Part shown: positions 1 to 7,591 of the stretch, in pieces
How the letters are laid out: every line of letters begins with the position of its first letter
How positions within the stretch are numbered: position 1 is the stretch's first letter
Origin: Bacillota bacterium
Lineage (GTDB): Bacteria; Bacillota; Clostridia; Oscillospirales; Acutalibacteraceae
Length of the DNA stretch: 64,000 nt
Assembly (NCBI GenBank): GCA_023412715.1
Contig: JAEZCC010000004.1
Location: 34,601-98,600, forward strand
Direction of reading: 5' to 3'
Translations under genes and position numbers: made by a program
The notes under the pieces: generated by a model
Database searches by the model: none
What the model was told of the DNA's origin: nothing
The model's input: the letters and a program-made list of their open reading frames with translations, nothing else

Positions 1-1011
1 GTATTCGGCGGTGTGGTGCATCTCCCAGGTGCGGATCTGCACCTCGAACGGGATGCCCTCCTTGCCGATGACCGTGGTGTGCAGCGACTGGTACATGTTC
101 GGCTTCGGCGTCGAAATATAGTCCTTGAAACGGTTCGGCAGCGGGCGGAACATGTCGTGCACGATGCCCAGCACGTTGTAGCAGTCGTTCATCGTGTCGA
201 CGATGACGCGCACGGCGTAGATGTCGTAGATTTCGTCCATGGACCTGCCCTGGACGAACATTTTGCGGTAAATGCCGTTGATGCTTTTCACGCGGCCCTC
301 GAGGTAGACGTTGGGGATGGTCTGCACGACGCGCTCGCGGATGCGCTTCTGCGTCAGCTCGATGAAGGCCTTGCGCTCGTTCGCATGCAGCTCGAGGCCG
401 TTCTCAATCTCCTGGTAGGCCACAGGATCGAGGATGCGCAGCGACAGATCCTCGAGCTCCTCCTTGACGGCGCGGATGCCGAGGCGGTGCGCGATGGGGG
501 CGTAGACCTCCATGTTTTCAAGCGCCTTGTCGCGCTGCTTCTGCGGCGTCATGAACTCAATCGTCCGCATGTTGTGCAGGCGGTCGGCCAGCTTGATGAT
601 GATGACCCGGATGTCCTCGCTCATCGCGATCAGCATTTTGCGCAGGTTTTCCGCCTGCTGCACCTCGCGCGAGGAATACGGAATCCTGCCCAGCTTGGTC
701 ACGCCGTCAATCAGGTTGGCAATCTCGTTGCCGAATTCCTTGCGGAGCTGCTCGAGGGCGACCGGGGTGTCTTCCACAACGTCGTGCAGAAGGCCCGCGA
801 CGACCGACTCCGAATCCATGCCGAGCTCCACGAGGATGCACGCCACCGCCACGGGATGGGAAATATACGGCGCGCCCGACAGGCGCTTCTGGTCCTTGTG
901 GGAAGCCTCAGCCAGCTTGTAGGCATGTTCGATCATTTCGAGATCGTATTCGTGTTCGCTCGCTTTCATCAAAGAGAGCAGGTCGTCAAAAGTTTTGAGG
1001 GGCCATGCCAT
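1..1011 (-). CDS. relA: RelA/SpoT-family (p)ppGpp synthetase/hydrolase, N-terminal part
   Basis: Bifunctional stringent-response enzyme that makes and degrades (p)ppGpp in the cytoplasm. The first 337 residues are visible; the window edge cuts the gene inside the synthetase domain. The HD hydrolase domain comes first, with the metal-binding HD pair at residues 76-77 (LLHDVVEDT) and LADRLHNMRT at 141-150. The synthetase domain follows (about residue 230 onward), with KDYISTPKPN and YQSLHTTV just before the edge. An intact HD motif points to a bifunctional Rsh rather than a synthetase-only RelA. The ATG at 1011 lies 5 bases past the recJ stop, so recJ and relA are almost certainly co-transcribed. 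The apt gene often found between them in Firmicutes is absent. Confidence 0.93.
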   Translation of the reverse strand, partial: MAWPLKTFDDLLSLMKASEHEYDLEMIEHAYKLAEASHKDQKRLSGAPYISHPVAVACILVELGMDSESVVAGLLHDVVEDTPVALEQLRKEFGNEIANLIDGVTKLGRIPYSSREVQQAENLRKMLIAMSEDIRVIIIKLADRLHNMRTIEFMTPQKQRDKALENMEVYAPIAHRLGIRAVKEELEDLSLRILDPVAYQEIENGLELHANERKAFIELTQKRIRERVVQTIPNVYLEGRVKSINGIYRKMFVQGRSMDEIYDIYAVRVIVDTMNDCYNVLGIVHDMFRPLPNRFKDYISTPKPNMYQSLHTTVIGKEGIPFEVQIRTWEMHHTAEY

Positions 1012-1016
1012 TTTTC

Positions 1017-3080
1017 TCACCGGCTTTTACAAAAAGATTGGAGCAGGGCAAGGATCGGGGAATCCGGGAGGCGGACTTTTGCCGCCGCGGGTACGAGCCG
1101 TACGGAATAGATCTCCGCCGACCGGTTCAGTCCAATCAGCCCGCGTTCGGAAAAGACGTCGAGCGCGACCAGCAGCTTCGGGAGGGAAACGTTCCCCCCG
1201 GGGATGCGCGGCAGAAACTCTTCCGGCCTTCCGCTGCAGCCGCCGGAGCTGCGCACAGCCCGGTAAACGGCTTCGAAATCCTCCCGGGAGGGGAAGAGCC
1301 GCTCCGCCTCTTCGCGGGAAAGCGGCTCGCCGCGGCGGAATTTTTCGTACAGCGCGAGCCCGGAGATCAGCTCCTCCTGATCCGCGCCGGAAAAGCGCAT
1401 GTCGCGGACGATGACGGAAAGCTCCGGGCGGCCGGCGTATTCCCGGCTTTCAAGCGTGACCGCGGCGTCCACCTCGTCGCCGATCCGAAAGGCAAAATCT
1501 TCGAGCGACGTGCGGAACTTCATGCACGTCACCGCGGCGGATCCTTTGCGGAGCGTCAGCCTCAGGTGCTTGCCGCCGCCCACGGGCGTGATGTCGGCCA
1601 GTGCCATATGCGTGAGGCCGAAAACGGGGCGTGGATTCCCGGTGCCGAACGGCTCGAGACGGGCGGCCAGCTCCGGGATTTCAAACGAAAGCTTATCCGG
1701 CCGCAGGATGCAGTCCACCGTGAGGACCGGGGCCGGCATGGGCCCCGGCAGCGACGCCGCGTACCGGTTGATTTCTTTGCGGAACGCGCCGATGTTCTCG
1801 GTCTTCAGCGTCATGCCGGCAGCCATGGGATGACCGCCGAATTTCAAAAGCAGCTTGCCGCAGGAAGAGACGGCGTCGAACAGGGAAAAGCCCTCCACGC
1901 TCCGCCCGGAGCCCTTGGCCGTGCCGCCGGAATACGAAATGACGACGCAGGGCTTCCCCAGCCGTTCCACCACGCGGGCGGCAACGATGCCGATCACCCC
2001 GCAGTGCCAGTCCTCCCCCGCGACGACCAGCACGCGGTCGAGCAGGGCCTGCGGATTTTTCCCGAAACACTCCATGACGCTCTGAAAGGCTTCGTCTTCC
2101 AGGCGGCGACGGTTCCCGTTTTCCGCGCAGATTTCCGCCGCAAGGCTTCCGGCTTCCTCCTGGGATTCCGAAACCAGCAGGCGCACGGCCCGGTCCGCGG
2201 CGCCCATGCGGCCCGTCGCGTTGATGCGCGGCACGATTGTAAACGCGACGCTTTCCGAGGTCAGGCGGCCGTTTTCCATACCCGACTGCTCAATCAGCGC
2301 CCGAAGCCCCGGGCGGTCGGTCCGCGAAAGCAGCTCCAGGCCCTCGCGCACAAGCGCCCGGTTTTCGCCGGCAAGGGGCACGACATCCCCGATGGTCCCG
2401 ATCGCCGCGAGGTCCGCGTAATTTTCCAGCAGGGTTTCCGTGCCGCCTTCCGGCCCTTCGAGCGCCGAAATCAGCTTGAAGGCGACGCCCGCGCCCGAAA
2501 AATCGCGGAACGGGCAGCGGCACCCGTCGCGCCAGGCGTCCACCACGGCGCAGGCCGGCGGAAGGACGGGCCCGGGCCGGTGGTGGTCCGTGACGACCGT
2601 GTCAATGCCGAGGCCGGCGGCATGTTCGACTTCTCCGACGGAAGAGATGCCGTTGTCCACCGTCACAATCAGCCGCACGCCCTGACCGTTCAGGCTGTCC
2701 ACGGCGGACATGCTGAGGCCGTAGCCCTCGCTTTCGCGGTCCGGAATGTAGTAGACGACGTCGCCCCCGCAGGACTCAAGGTAAGAATACAGCATCGCCG
2801 TGGCAGTCACCCCGTCGGCGTCGTAATCCCCGAAAACAGCGATTTTCTCGAAGCCGTCAAGCGCGCGGTTGATGCGTTCGACCGCCTGCTCCATATCCGG
2901 CAGCAGAAACGGGTCGCAGAAATCCGCGCCGCCGTTCAGCAGTTCCTCCGCCGCCTCCGCGCCGCCCGCCCCGCGGGTCTGCAGAAGGACCGCAAGCAGC
3001 GGGGGGATGCCGAGCCGGGCCGCCAGCTGAAGCGCCGCGTCCCTGTCGTATGGCAGAACATTCCATTTTTTGATACTCAA
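1017..3080 (-). CDS. recJ: Single-stranded-DNA-specific exonuclease RecJ
   Basis: 5'-3' exonuclease of recombination and mismatch repair. The DHH phosphoesterase core is clear: GDYDADG near residue 84, VTVDNG near 141 and TDHH near 165. It is followed by the DHHA1 motif GGHPMAAG and a C-terminal OB-like region, giving 687 residues. I place the start at TTG 3080 (LSIKKWNVLPYD), which has AGGTGG at 3086-3091 as ribosome binding site. The longer open frame begins at ATG 3116, but that codon lies upstream of the -10 box of the likely promoter (3107-3135), and neither it nor ATG 3098 has a Shine-Dalgarno. First gene of a recJ-relA unit. Confidence 0.93.
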   Translation of the reverse strand: MSIKKWNVLPYDRDAALQLAARLGIPPLLAVLLQTRGAGGAEAAEELLNGGADFCDPFLLPDMEQAVERINRALDGFEKIAVFGDYDADGVTATAMLYSYLESCGGDVVYYIPDRESEGYGLSMSAVDSLNGQGVRLIVTVDNGISSVGEVEHAAGLGIDTVVTDHHRPGPVLPPACAVVDAWRDGCRCPFRDFSGAGVAFKLISALEGPEGGTETLLENYADLAAIGTIGDVVPLAGENRALVREGLELLSRTDRPGLRALIEQSGMENGRLTSESVAFTIVPRINATGRMGAADRAVRLLVSESQEEAGSLAAEICAENGNRRRLEDEAFQSVMECFGKNPQALLDRVLVVAGEDWHCGVIGIVAARVVERLGKPCVVISYSGGTAKGSGRSVEGFSLFDAVSSCGKLLLKFGGHPMAAGMTLKTENIGAFRKEINRYAASLPGPMPAPVLTVDCILRPDKLSFEIPELAARLEPFGTGNPRPVFGLTHMALADITPVGGGKHLRLTLRKGSAAVTCMKFRTSLEDFAFRIGDEVDAAVTLESREYAGRPELSVIVRDMRFSGADQEELISGLALYEKFRRGEPLSREEAERLFPSREDFEAVYRAVRSSGGCSGRPEEFLPRIPGGNVSLPKLLVALDVFSERGLIGLNRSAEIYSVRLVPAAAKVRLPDSPILALLQSFCKSR

Positions 3081-3106
3081 TCCGCCCACCTGCCCCATAA
3101 TTTTTA

Positions 3107-3135
3107 ATTGTATCATTATGGGGCGATATATTCAA
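3107..3135 (-). promoter_or_regulatory. Promoter of recJ-relA
   Basis: On the minus strand a TTGAAT -35 box (3130-3135) is separated by 17 bases from a TACAAT -10 box (3107-3112). Transcription would start near 3100, downstream of ATG 3116, which favours the TTG start of recJ at 3080. Confidence 0.55.
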
Positions 3136-3185
3136 TACGAATTGTGAGGAATCGGGGGCGAAAAGGTCATAAAGAAGGAACCGAT

Positions 3186-3224
3186 AAAAAGACGGGAACG
3201 GGCGTGTTTCCGCTCGTTCCCGTT
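3186..3224 (-). terminator. Rho-independent terminator after the CotF-like genes
   Basis: Read on the minus strand, a GC-rich hairpin (arms around AACGGGAACG and CGTTCCCGT) is followed by a TCTTTTT run. It closes the two-gene coat unit at 3248-3744. Confidence 0.75.
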
Positions 3225-3247
3225 TCCATGTCTCCGTTTTCCCTGGG

Positions 3248-3547
3248 TCAGGTCTGGTTCTTCGCGCTTTCGTACTTCTGTTTTGCCTGCTGGACCTTCT
3301 GCTGTTCCGCGGCCGGCGTCTGGTACCAGCCGCGCTGCTTCATGGTGTCGAACACCTCCGCCTGGATCTGGTGCTCTTCCTGCAGGATTTTCATAAACTC
3401 GTCGCGCGTGCCGGCGGATGCGCATTCGTTGGTAAACGTGTTGTACGTGTCCGTAATGAACTTTTGGGAGGACAGCACATCGTACATCATATCTTTGTCG
3501 GTAATGGGGTTGCCCGACAGATTCCCGCTGATCTGTGAAGGATTCAT
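3248..3547 (-). CDS. CotF-like spore coat protein
   Basis: A 99-residue protein of the CotF/COG5577 type: helical, rich in Gln and Tyr, with the recognisable core KDMMYDVLSSQKF followed by two long helices (LQEEHQIQAEVFDTMKQRGW) and a Gln/Lys-rich tail. Such proteins sit in the endospore coat, and relatives are also expressed in vegetative cells. ATG 3547 has the Shine-Dalgarno GAAAGGAAG. It lies 14 bases after a second small helical gene and is closed by a terminator, so the two form a transcription unit. The family assignment is from sequence character; the exact coat role is unknown. Confidence 0.75.
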   Translation of the reverse strand: MNPSQISGNLSGNPITDKDMMYDVLSSQKFITDTYNTFTNECASAGTRDEFMKILQEEHQIQAEVFDTMKQRGWYQTPAAEQQKVQQAKQKYESAKNQT

Positions 3548-3561
3548 TCTCGCACTTCCTT

Positions 3562-3744
3562 TCAGTTTAAAAGATTCATAAGCTGGTCATAGTGGCACTG
3601 ATGCTTTTTTGCGATGGAGTCGCACTTCTGCTTCAGCTCCTGATCGCTGCACATCTGGGAATAAGCCTTCATCTTGCAGATCAGGGTCTGCTCGCTCGTC
3701 AGCTCGTCTTCGATGGCGGAAAGTTCTTTTGTCGTCAGCGACAT
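3562..3744 (-). CDS. Small CotF-like / coat-associated helical protein
   Basis: A 60-residue, almost wholly helical protein beginning MSLTTKELSAIEDEL, with three cysteines and a C-terminal HYDQLMNLLN. The shape resembles the short CotF-domain proteins that accompany full-length CotF homologues. ATG 3744 has a good AAAGGAG site. It is the first gene of the pair and lies 14 bases upstream of the 99-residue CotF-like gene, which suggests joint expression. Only A/T-rich sequence, with no clear vegetative promoter, lies upstream (3745-3832), so a sporulation sigma factor is possible. The function is inferred from context only. Confidence 0.6.
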   Translation of the reverse strand: MSLTTKELSAIEDELTSEQTLICKMKAYSQMCSDQELKQKCDSIAKKHQCHYDQLMNLLN

Positions 3745-3832
3745 TTCAGCAACACTCCTTTTCTTTTAGAAAATTATATTTTATTATTTTACCTGCGGCC
3801 CAAAATATACACGCTACATATCACAAAGCGAC

Positions 3833-4207
3833 CTATGTAGCCTGCCGCATTTCTTCCCTGCCCGACCCAAGGCCGAAGCTGATGGAAAGCGCCTGGTCCA
3901 CCATAGACATGGCGCTTTGGTCGAGGCAGCCCATGCGTTCTTTCAGCCTGTGCTTGTCGATGGTGCGCACCTGCTCAAGCAGGACGATGGAATCTTTCGC
4001 AAGGCCGGTTTTGCCTGCGTTCAGCATGATATGCGTGGGCAGGTTGGCTTTGGAATGCTGGCTGGTAATAGCCGCGGCGATCACGGTCGGGCTGAACCGG
4101 TTGCCCACGTCGTTCTGAACAATCAGGACCGGCCGGATTCCTCCCTGCTCCGACCCGACGACAGGGCTGAGGTCGGCATAATAAATATCGCCCCTTCGGA
4201 CAATCAT
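3833..4207 (-). CDS. mazF: MazF/NdoA-type endoribonuclease toxin
   Basis: A 124-residue PemK/MazF-fold mRNA interferase. It carries the family signature at the N-terminus (RRGDIYYADLSPVVGSEQGG, then RPVLIVQND and a central Thr-Ser-rich strand AAAITSQHSK). It would cleave RNA at short motifs, as B. subtilis NdoA does at UACAU. The usual partner is a small ribbon-helix-helix antitoxin encoded directly upstream. In the 216 bases upstream (4208-4423) I find no open frame that could encode one, and the neighbour beyond is a terminated TetR gene. The toxin is therefore either controlled from elsewhere or has an antitoxin at another locus. Length and motifs are normal, so the gene looks functional. 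Confidence 0.9.
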   Translation of the reverse strand: MIVRRGDIYYADLSPVVGSEQGGIRPVLIVQNDVGNRFSPTVIAAAITSQHSKANLPTHIMLNAGKTGLAKDSIVLLEQVRTIDKHRLKERMGCLDQSAMSMVDQALSISFGLGSGREEMRQAT

Positions 4208-4354
4208 ATTTTCACGCTCCGAATCATCATAGTGGAATGTATTTTCGCCCTTATCTTTGACATTCTTCTGGGGATTTATGCAATGACAGGGTACTTCCCA
4301 TAATATTATTGGCGCACCTTGATTGACATAAAAACGCTTTGTTAAAAAGCGATA

Positions 4355-4409
4355 AATAAAAAACGGGCCCCGTTAAAATCCGCCGGCGGCGGATCTTAAC
4401 GGGGCCCGG
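4355..4409 (-). terminator. Strong terminator after the TetR gene
   Basis: A near-perfect inverted repeat (CGGGCCCCGTTAA and its complement around a GC-rich centre), followed on the minus strand by TTTTTTATTT. It separates the TetR gene from mazF. Confidence 0.85.
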
Positions 4410-4423
4410 TCTGTGGAATAGGC

Positions 4424-5008
4424 TCAGGCTTCAGGCGGAGGCGGAACGGAGTGGCGGGCTTTTTTGAGTTCCTCTGAAAAAAGCTCCTCGATATAGTCGA
4501 CCTGGACCAGCATGGAGTCCGTGCTGTTGAAAATGCTGTGAAAAATCAGCATGCTCATCACCATGAGCACCATCGGGTGAAGGACGTTCTCCGGGATTTC
4601 CGTCTCGGAAGAAAGGCAGGAAGCCATTTCGCGAATCATGACCATGAAGTCCCTCAGAATCGGGACGCATTTTTTCTGGTATGTCGGGTCTGTCAGCACC
4701 TGAACGATAAATTTTTCGCGCTGCTCCAGCTGCGCATGGTAAAGAAGCACCCGCTGCATACGCTGGTCCAGCTGGAGCAGCGAATTCGTCATAATGGGGA
4801 ACAGCTCCTCCTGCACGTCGGCAAAATACTGCTTGACGCACTCGATGACGATTTCATCCTTATTGCTGAAATACTGGTAAATGGACGCTTCGTTGATCCC
4901 CGCCGCCTCCGAAAGCTTTTTGACCGGCGTGCGGTTCAGGCCGTTCTGCGCAAAAGCGTCTGAAAATTTTGCAAGGTATTCTTCTTTTTTTTCTTTCTTT
5001 CCCACCAA
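4424..5008 (-). CDS. TetR/AcrR-family transcriptional regulator
   Basis: A 194-residue one-component repressor. The N-terminal helix-turn-helix is typical (TPVKKLSEAAGINEASIYQY followed by FSNKDEIVIE, about residues 27-55). The C-terminal ligand domain is not recognisable at family level. I take the TTG at 5008 (site AAAGGAAC upstream); GTG 5005 is possible. No target gene is adjacent on either side: a terminator follows and a separately terminated DUF1540 gene precedes. It may regulate itself through the palindrome at 5073-5101. The ligand is unknown. Confidence 0.85.
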   Translation of the reverse strand: MVGKKEKKEEYLAKFSDAFAQNGLNRTPVKKLSEAAGINEASIYQYFSNKDEIVIECVKQYFADVQEELFPIMTNSLLQLDQRMQRVLLYHAQLEQREKFIVQVLTDPTYQKKCVPILRDFMVMIREMASCLSSETEIPENVLHPMVLMVMSMLIFHSIFNSTDSMLVQVDYIEELFSEELKKARHSVPPPPEA

Positions 5009-5072
5009 AATCTAACCGTTCCTTTAATATTATTTTCCTTTTACTGCAATTAATTTTATTGTCTCCGGAGTC

Positions 5073-5101
5073 GATTATAATTGCTTATTATAAATATAAT
5101 C
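5073..5101. promoter_or_regulatory. Candidate operator of the TetR gene
   Basis: Inverted repeat GATTATA - 15 bases - TATAATC in an AT-rich stretch containing two TATAAT-like boxes, about 65 bases upstream of the TetR start. The spacing and position suit autorepression, but the AT-rich composition makes chance symmetry quite possible. Confidence 0.3.
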
Positions 5102-5187
5102 ACATTTTTTAGCGTAAAATAGAAATTTTGATTGAAAATTATGTTTTTATTACCATGGAAAACAGAGGAAAGCCTTTGTGCAGCAAA

Positions 5188-5233
5188 ACAAAAAAGAAGC
5201 CTTCCCCGGCCAGAAAATCTGCCGGAAAAGGCT
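5188..5233 (-). terminator. Terminator after the DUF1540 gene
   Basis: On the minus strand AGCCTTTTCCGGC pairs with GGCCGGGGAAGGCT and is followed by TCTTTTTTG. A second GC hairpin (5240-5264) lies between it and the gene. Confidence 0.75.
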
Positions 5234-5284
5234 GAGACTGCCGCGGGCGGAAAAATCCCGCGGCCCGGGCGCAGGTTTCAAAAA

Positions 5285-5617
5285 TCAGTGGGAATCCGAC
5301 TGGAACGTGGAGCATTCCGTTTTGATCTGACTGCCGTTCACGTGTGTGGTTCGGATATCCACATGGTTGGCGTTGCAGGCCAGCTGCTGGTTGTAGGCGC
5401 AGTTCACCGCTTCGCAGTGGATATCGAGCGTAGGATTCGGGGATTCGCTGTCCACCGAGTTCTGCGCCTCGCCGCCTTCCTGTCTGTCGACAAAGTTGGC
5501 GCAGAACGTCTGCTTGGGGCTCCAGGAATCCGGGCCGCTCACCATAATATCCGGCCTGCAGCACAGGGAATCCTGGTTATTGGCGCAGTTTGAAACCGTA
5601 CAATGCAAATCCGTCAT
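5285..5617 (-). CDS. DUF1540 domain protein, two cysteine modules
   Basis: A 110-residue protein with two copies of the short cysteine-rich DUF1540 module: LHCTVSNCANN...LCC...FCANF near the N-terminus and IHCEAVNCAYN...ACN...ECSTF near the C-terminus. Each copy has four cysteines in a C-x4-C-x(n)-C-x(n)-C layout suited to binding a metal such as zinc. The biochemical role of DUF1540 is not known to me; such genes are common in spore-forming Clostridia. I chose the ATG at 5617 (Shine-Dalgarno AAAGGGTG) over an upstream in-frame codon. Single-gene unit closed by its own terminator. Confidence 0.8.
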   Translation of the reverse strand: MTDLHCTVSNCANNQDSLCCRPDIMVSGPDSWSPKQTFCANFVDRQEGGEAQNSVDSESPNPTLDIHCEAVNCAYNQQLACNANHVDIRTTHVNGSQIKTECSTFQSDSH

Positions 5618-5691
5618 GTCTGGCACCCTTTCAAATAAAATCGTCCCTGTTTCCAAAGAAGACGCTTCTATTCTGCGCCAAAACGCCGCGG

Positions 5692-6333
5692 TTATTCAAA
5701 GTTGTGAAAGACGTGTTTTTTCAGCGGGTACCCGATGCCGTAGGCCGCAGCCCCGCCGATCACCGCTTCCGGGATCCCGCTCGTCAGGACCGTCAGGCCG
5801 ATTAACCCCAGCAGCACGCCGATATCCTTGCCCAGCACGGCGGCGTAGCTTCTGCCGAAGAAGACGTAGATGCCCCCGAGGACCAGCACCGTGTTCACGA
5901 GGCTGCCGAGGACGCCGCTCACGGAATAGGCCAGGATATTTTTCCAGTGCAGCCGCGTGAAAAGGGAAAGGCACGCGCCGGCCACGGTGCCGACCAGAAT
6001 CCTCGGCACAAAGCAGATGACCAGGCTCCAGAAATTGCCCTTCGCCGGCCCCAGGGAATAAACCGGCGTGAAGACGAACGCCGTCAGCGGGTTCGGCGGG
6101 AAAAACGACCACACGATAAAGCTGAACAGGCCGGCAAAGGCGCCCATCAGCGTCCCCGCGCCGGTGCCGAGCACAACCGCGGTGATGATGACGGGGACCA
6201 TGCCGAGGGTCGCGACGATCGGCCCGACCGCCGGAAGCGAGCCGAGCGGCGTGAAGCAGACGATGGCTTCAATGGCAAGAAGCAGCGCGAACTGCGCCAG
6301 GCGAAGCGTATTTTTACTGATAGAAGCTCTCAT
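5692..6333 (-). CDS. ECF transporter substrate-binding (S) component, PanT-like
   Basis: A 213-residue integral membrane protein with about six hydrophobic segments. It would capture a vitamin-type substrate for a shared EcfAAT energising module encoded elsewhere. The centre (GNFWSLVICFVPRILVG) resembles pantothenate-type (PanT) S components, but S-component specificity cannot be read reliably from sequence. Its ATG overlaps the stop of the upstream cytidylate-kinase-like gene by four bases (ATGA), which implies translational coupling. It is the last gene of that two-gene unit. Confidence 0.82.
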   Translation of the reverse strand: MRASISKNTLRLAQFALLLAIEAIVCFTPLGSLPAVGPIVATLGMVPVIITAVVLGTGAGTLMGAFAGLFSFIVWSFFPPNPLTAFVFTPVYSLGPAKGNFWSLVICFVPRILVGTVAGACLSLFTRLHWKNILAYSVSGVLGSLVNTVLVLGGIYVFFGRSYAAVLGKDIGVLLGLIGLTVLTSGIPEAVIGGAAAYGIGYPLKKHVFHNFE

Positions 6334-6974
6334 GATACTTTCTCCCTGTTTTGTTCCTCCCAGGCGCAGACGGTTTCCGCAATCAAATCGACAGCCGGGT
6401 CGATCCCGAAGACGGAAGAATTGACGGAAAGAAAATAATTATCCGGCGCGCCCCATTTTTTGTTGGAACAATAACTGTAATAGTTTGAACGTTGTTTGTC
6501 TTTTATAATCATCTGCTCGGCGGCGTTCTGCACGGGAACGCCGTATTTCTGAACGATTCTGTCCATGCGGGAAAGCTTGTCCGCGCAGACAAAAACGCTG
6601 AACAGATCCGTCGTGCCCTGCAGCAGCCCGTCCGCACATCGGCCCACCACCACGCAGGGGCCCTTCTGGGTGGCCTCCAGCAGGATCTGCTTCTGCAGCA
6701 GAAAAACGTTCCGGCTCACCTGCAGCCCGTTGCAGACAGGGGCGCCGCCGTCGAACGAATAGTCGGCCGTCAGAAGGGAATACAGCTCTTCGCCCTGCGT
6801 TTTTTCCTGCGAATCTTCAAAAACGCTGACGCCGGCCCCGCTGTCGCGCGCAATCTCGGCAATCCTGTTTCTGTCGTAGAAGGGAATGGAAAACTTCTGC
6901 GCCAGTTTCTGCCCGATCTCCAGGCCGCCGCTGCCGAACTGCCGCGCAATGGTAATGACATACTTTGTTTCCAT
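6330..6974 (-). CDS. Cytidylate-kinase-like family protein
   Basis: A 214-residue P-loop protein of the cytidylate-kinase-like family. It shows the modified phosphate-binding loop ARQFGSGGLEIGQ at residues 10-22, the lid/adenylate region CVVVGRCAD, and a basic C-terminal half with DKQRSNYYSYCSNKKWG. In this family the true substrate is mostly unproven; CMP/dCMP kinase activity should not be assumed. Start ATG 6974 has AGGTGG upstream. It is preceded by an extended -10 promoter and is translationally coupled to a PanT-like ECF S-component, which hints at a linked salvage role. That link is an inference. Confidence 0.8.
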   Translation of the reverse strand: METKYVITIARQFGSGGLEIGQKLAQKFSIPFYDRNRIAEIARDSGAGVSVFEDSQEKTQGEELYSLLTADYSFDGGAPVCNGLQVSRNVFLLQKQILLEATQKGPCVVVGRCADGLLQGTTDLFSVFVCADKLSRMDRIVQKYGVPVQNAAEQMIIKDKQRSNYYSYCSNKKWGAPDNYFLSVNSSVFGIDPAVDLIAETVCAWEEQNREKVS

Positions 6975-7066
6975 CAAACCACCTCATATCCCGCCTCGCC
7001 GTGCGGTTTTCTTCCGCCGCCGGATGAAAGCCGAACCGGCCGCCATCGGCACGGATGTACGGCGGT

Positions 7067-7075
7067 ATTATAACA
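7067..7075 (-). promoter_or_regulatory. Extended -10 promoter of the kinase/ECF unit
   Basis: Minus-strand TGTTATAAT (TGn plus TATAAT at 7067-7072) about 90 bases upstream of the kinase-like start. The -35 region is weak (TTTCTT), as expected for an extended -10 promoter. Confidence 0.55.
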
Positions 7076-7217
7076 CATAATGTCGAAAAAAGAAACCTCA
7101 ATTTGCGATTCTCTGGGACACGGACGAATTCCGGGCGAAAAAATCATGCAAAAACGTCCCGGAGCGTCCGCTTTGGAGCTGCAGGCCGAAATGCGGATTG
7201 CCCGGGAGAAAAAGCGC

Positions 7218-7246
7218 TTGACAAAATATAAGCCCGCGCATATAAT
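7218..7246 (+). promoter_or_regulatory. Promoter of the T-box leader and trpXYZ
   Basis: Consensus TTGACA (7218-7223), 17-base spacer, TATAAT (7241-7246). Transcription would start near 7253, just before the T-box leader. Confidence 0.88.
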
Positions 7247-7260
7247 GGGGGCAATATTAA

Positions 7261-7536
7261 AAACCGGCGAGTAAGAGCAGTACTCCGGGTTCGGCATGAA
7301 ACAAGAGAGCCGCAGGCGGTGTGATTGCGGCGGATTGCCCCGGACGAATGGACTTACGAGGGCGGAGCGAACGGCCTGAGTGTCTTGTAGCTTTCGACGG
7401 GATCTTCACCCGTTACCAAGGAAGCGCATATGTTTGTGTGCGGAGCGAGCGGGCGTGTTGCGCCAATGTGGGTGGTACCGCAGGAAAAAGTATTTTTCTC
7501 CTGTCCCTGATGTTTTCAGGGGCAGGAGTTTTTTTA
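7261..7536 (+). promoter_or_regulatory. T-box riboswitch, tryptophan-specific, with attenuator
   Basis: A tRNA-sensing leader. The base of stem I is formed by GTAAG (7271-7275) with CTTAC (7353-7357). The specifier loop reads GAA-TGG-AC with codon TGG at 7349-7351, so the expected tRNA is tRNA-Trp. The T-box sequence GTGGGTGGTACCGCAG lies at about 7468-7482. It is followed by a terminator hairpin (7498-7528, CTCCTG...CAGGAG with a CCCTGA/TCAGGG core) and a T run. When uncharged tRNA-Trp is bound, the antiterminator forms and the downstream transport operon is read; charged tRNA allows termination. This fits the tryptophan-transport assignment of the three genes that follow. The leader fills most of the 6978-7591 gap. 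Confidence 0.93.
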
Positions 7537-7591
7537 TTTTTCTTTCCCTTTCGGGCCATACTGTCAACGGGATTTTAAGGAGGGTTTCACT

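Noticed and set aside
1005..3107. Plus-strand open frame of 700 codons
   Set aside because: Mirror image of recJ, which carries the DHH motifs.
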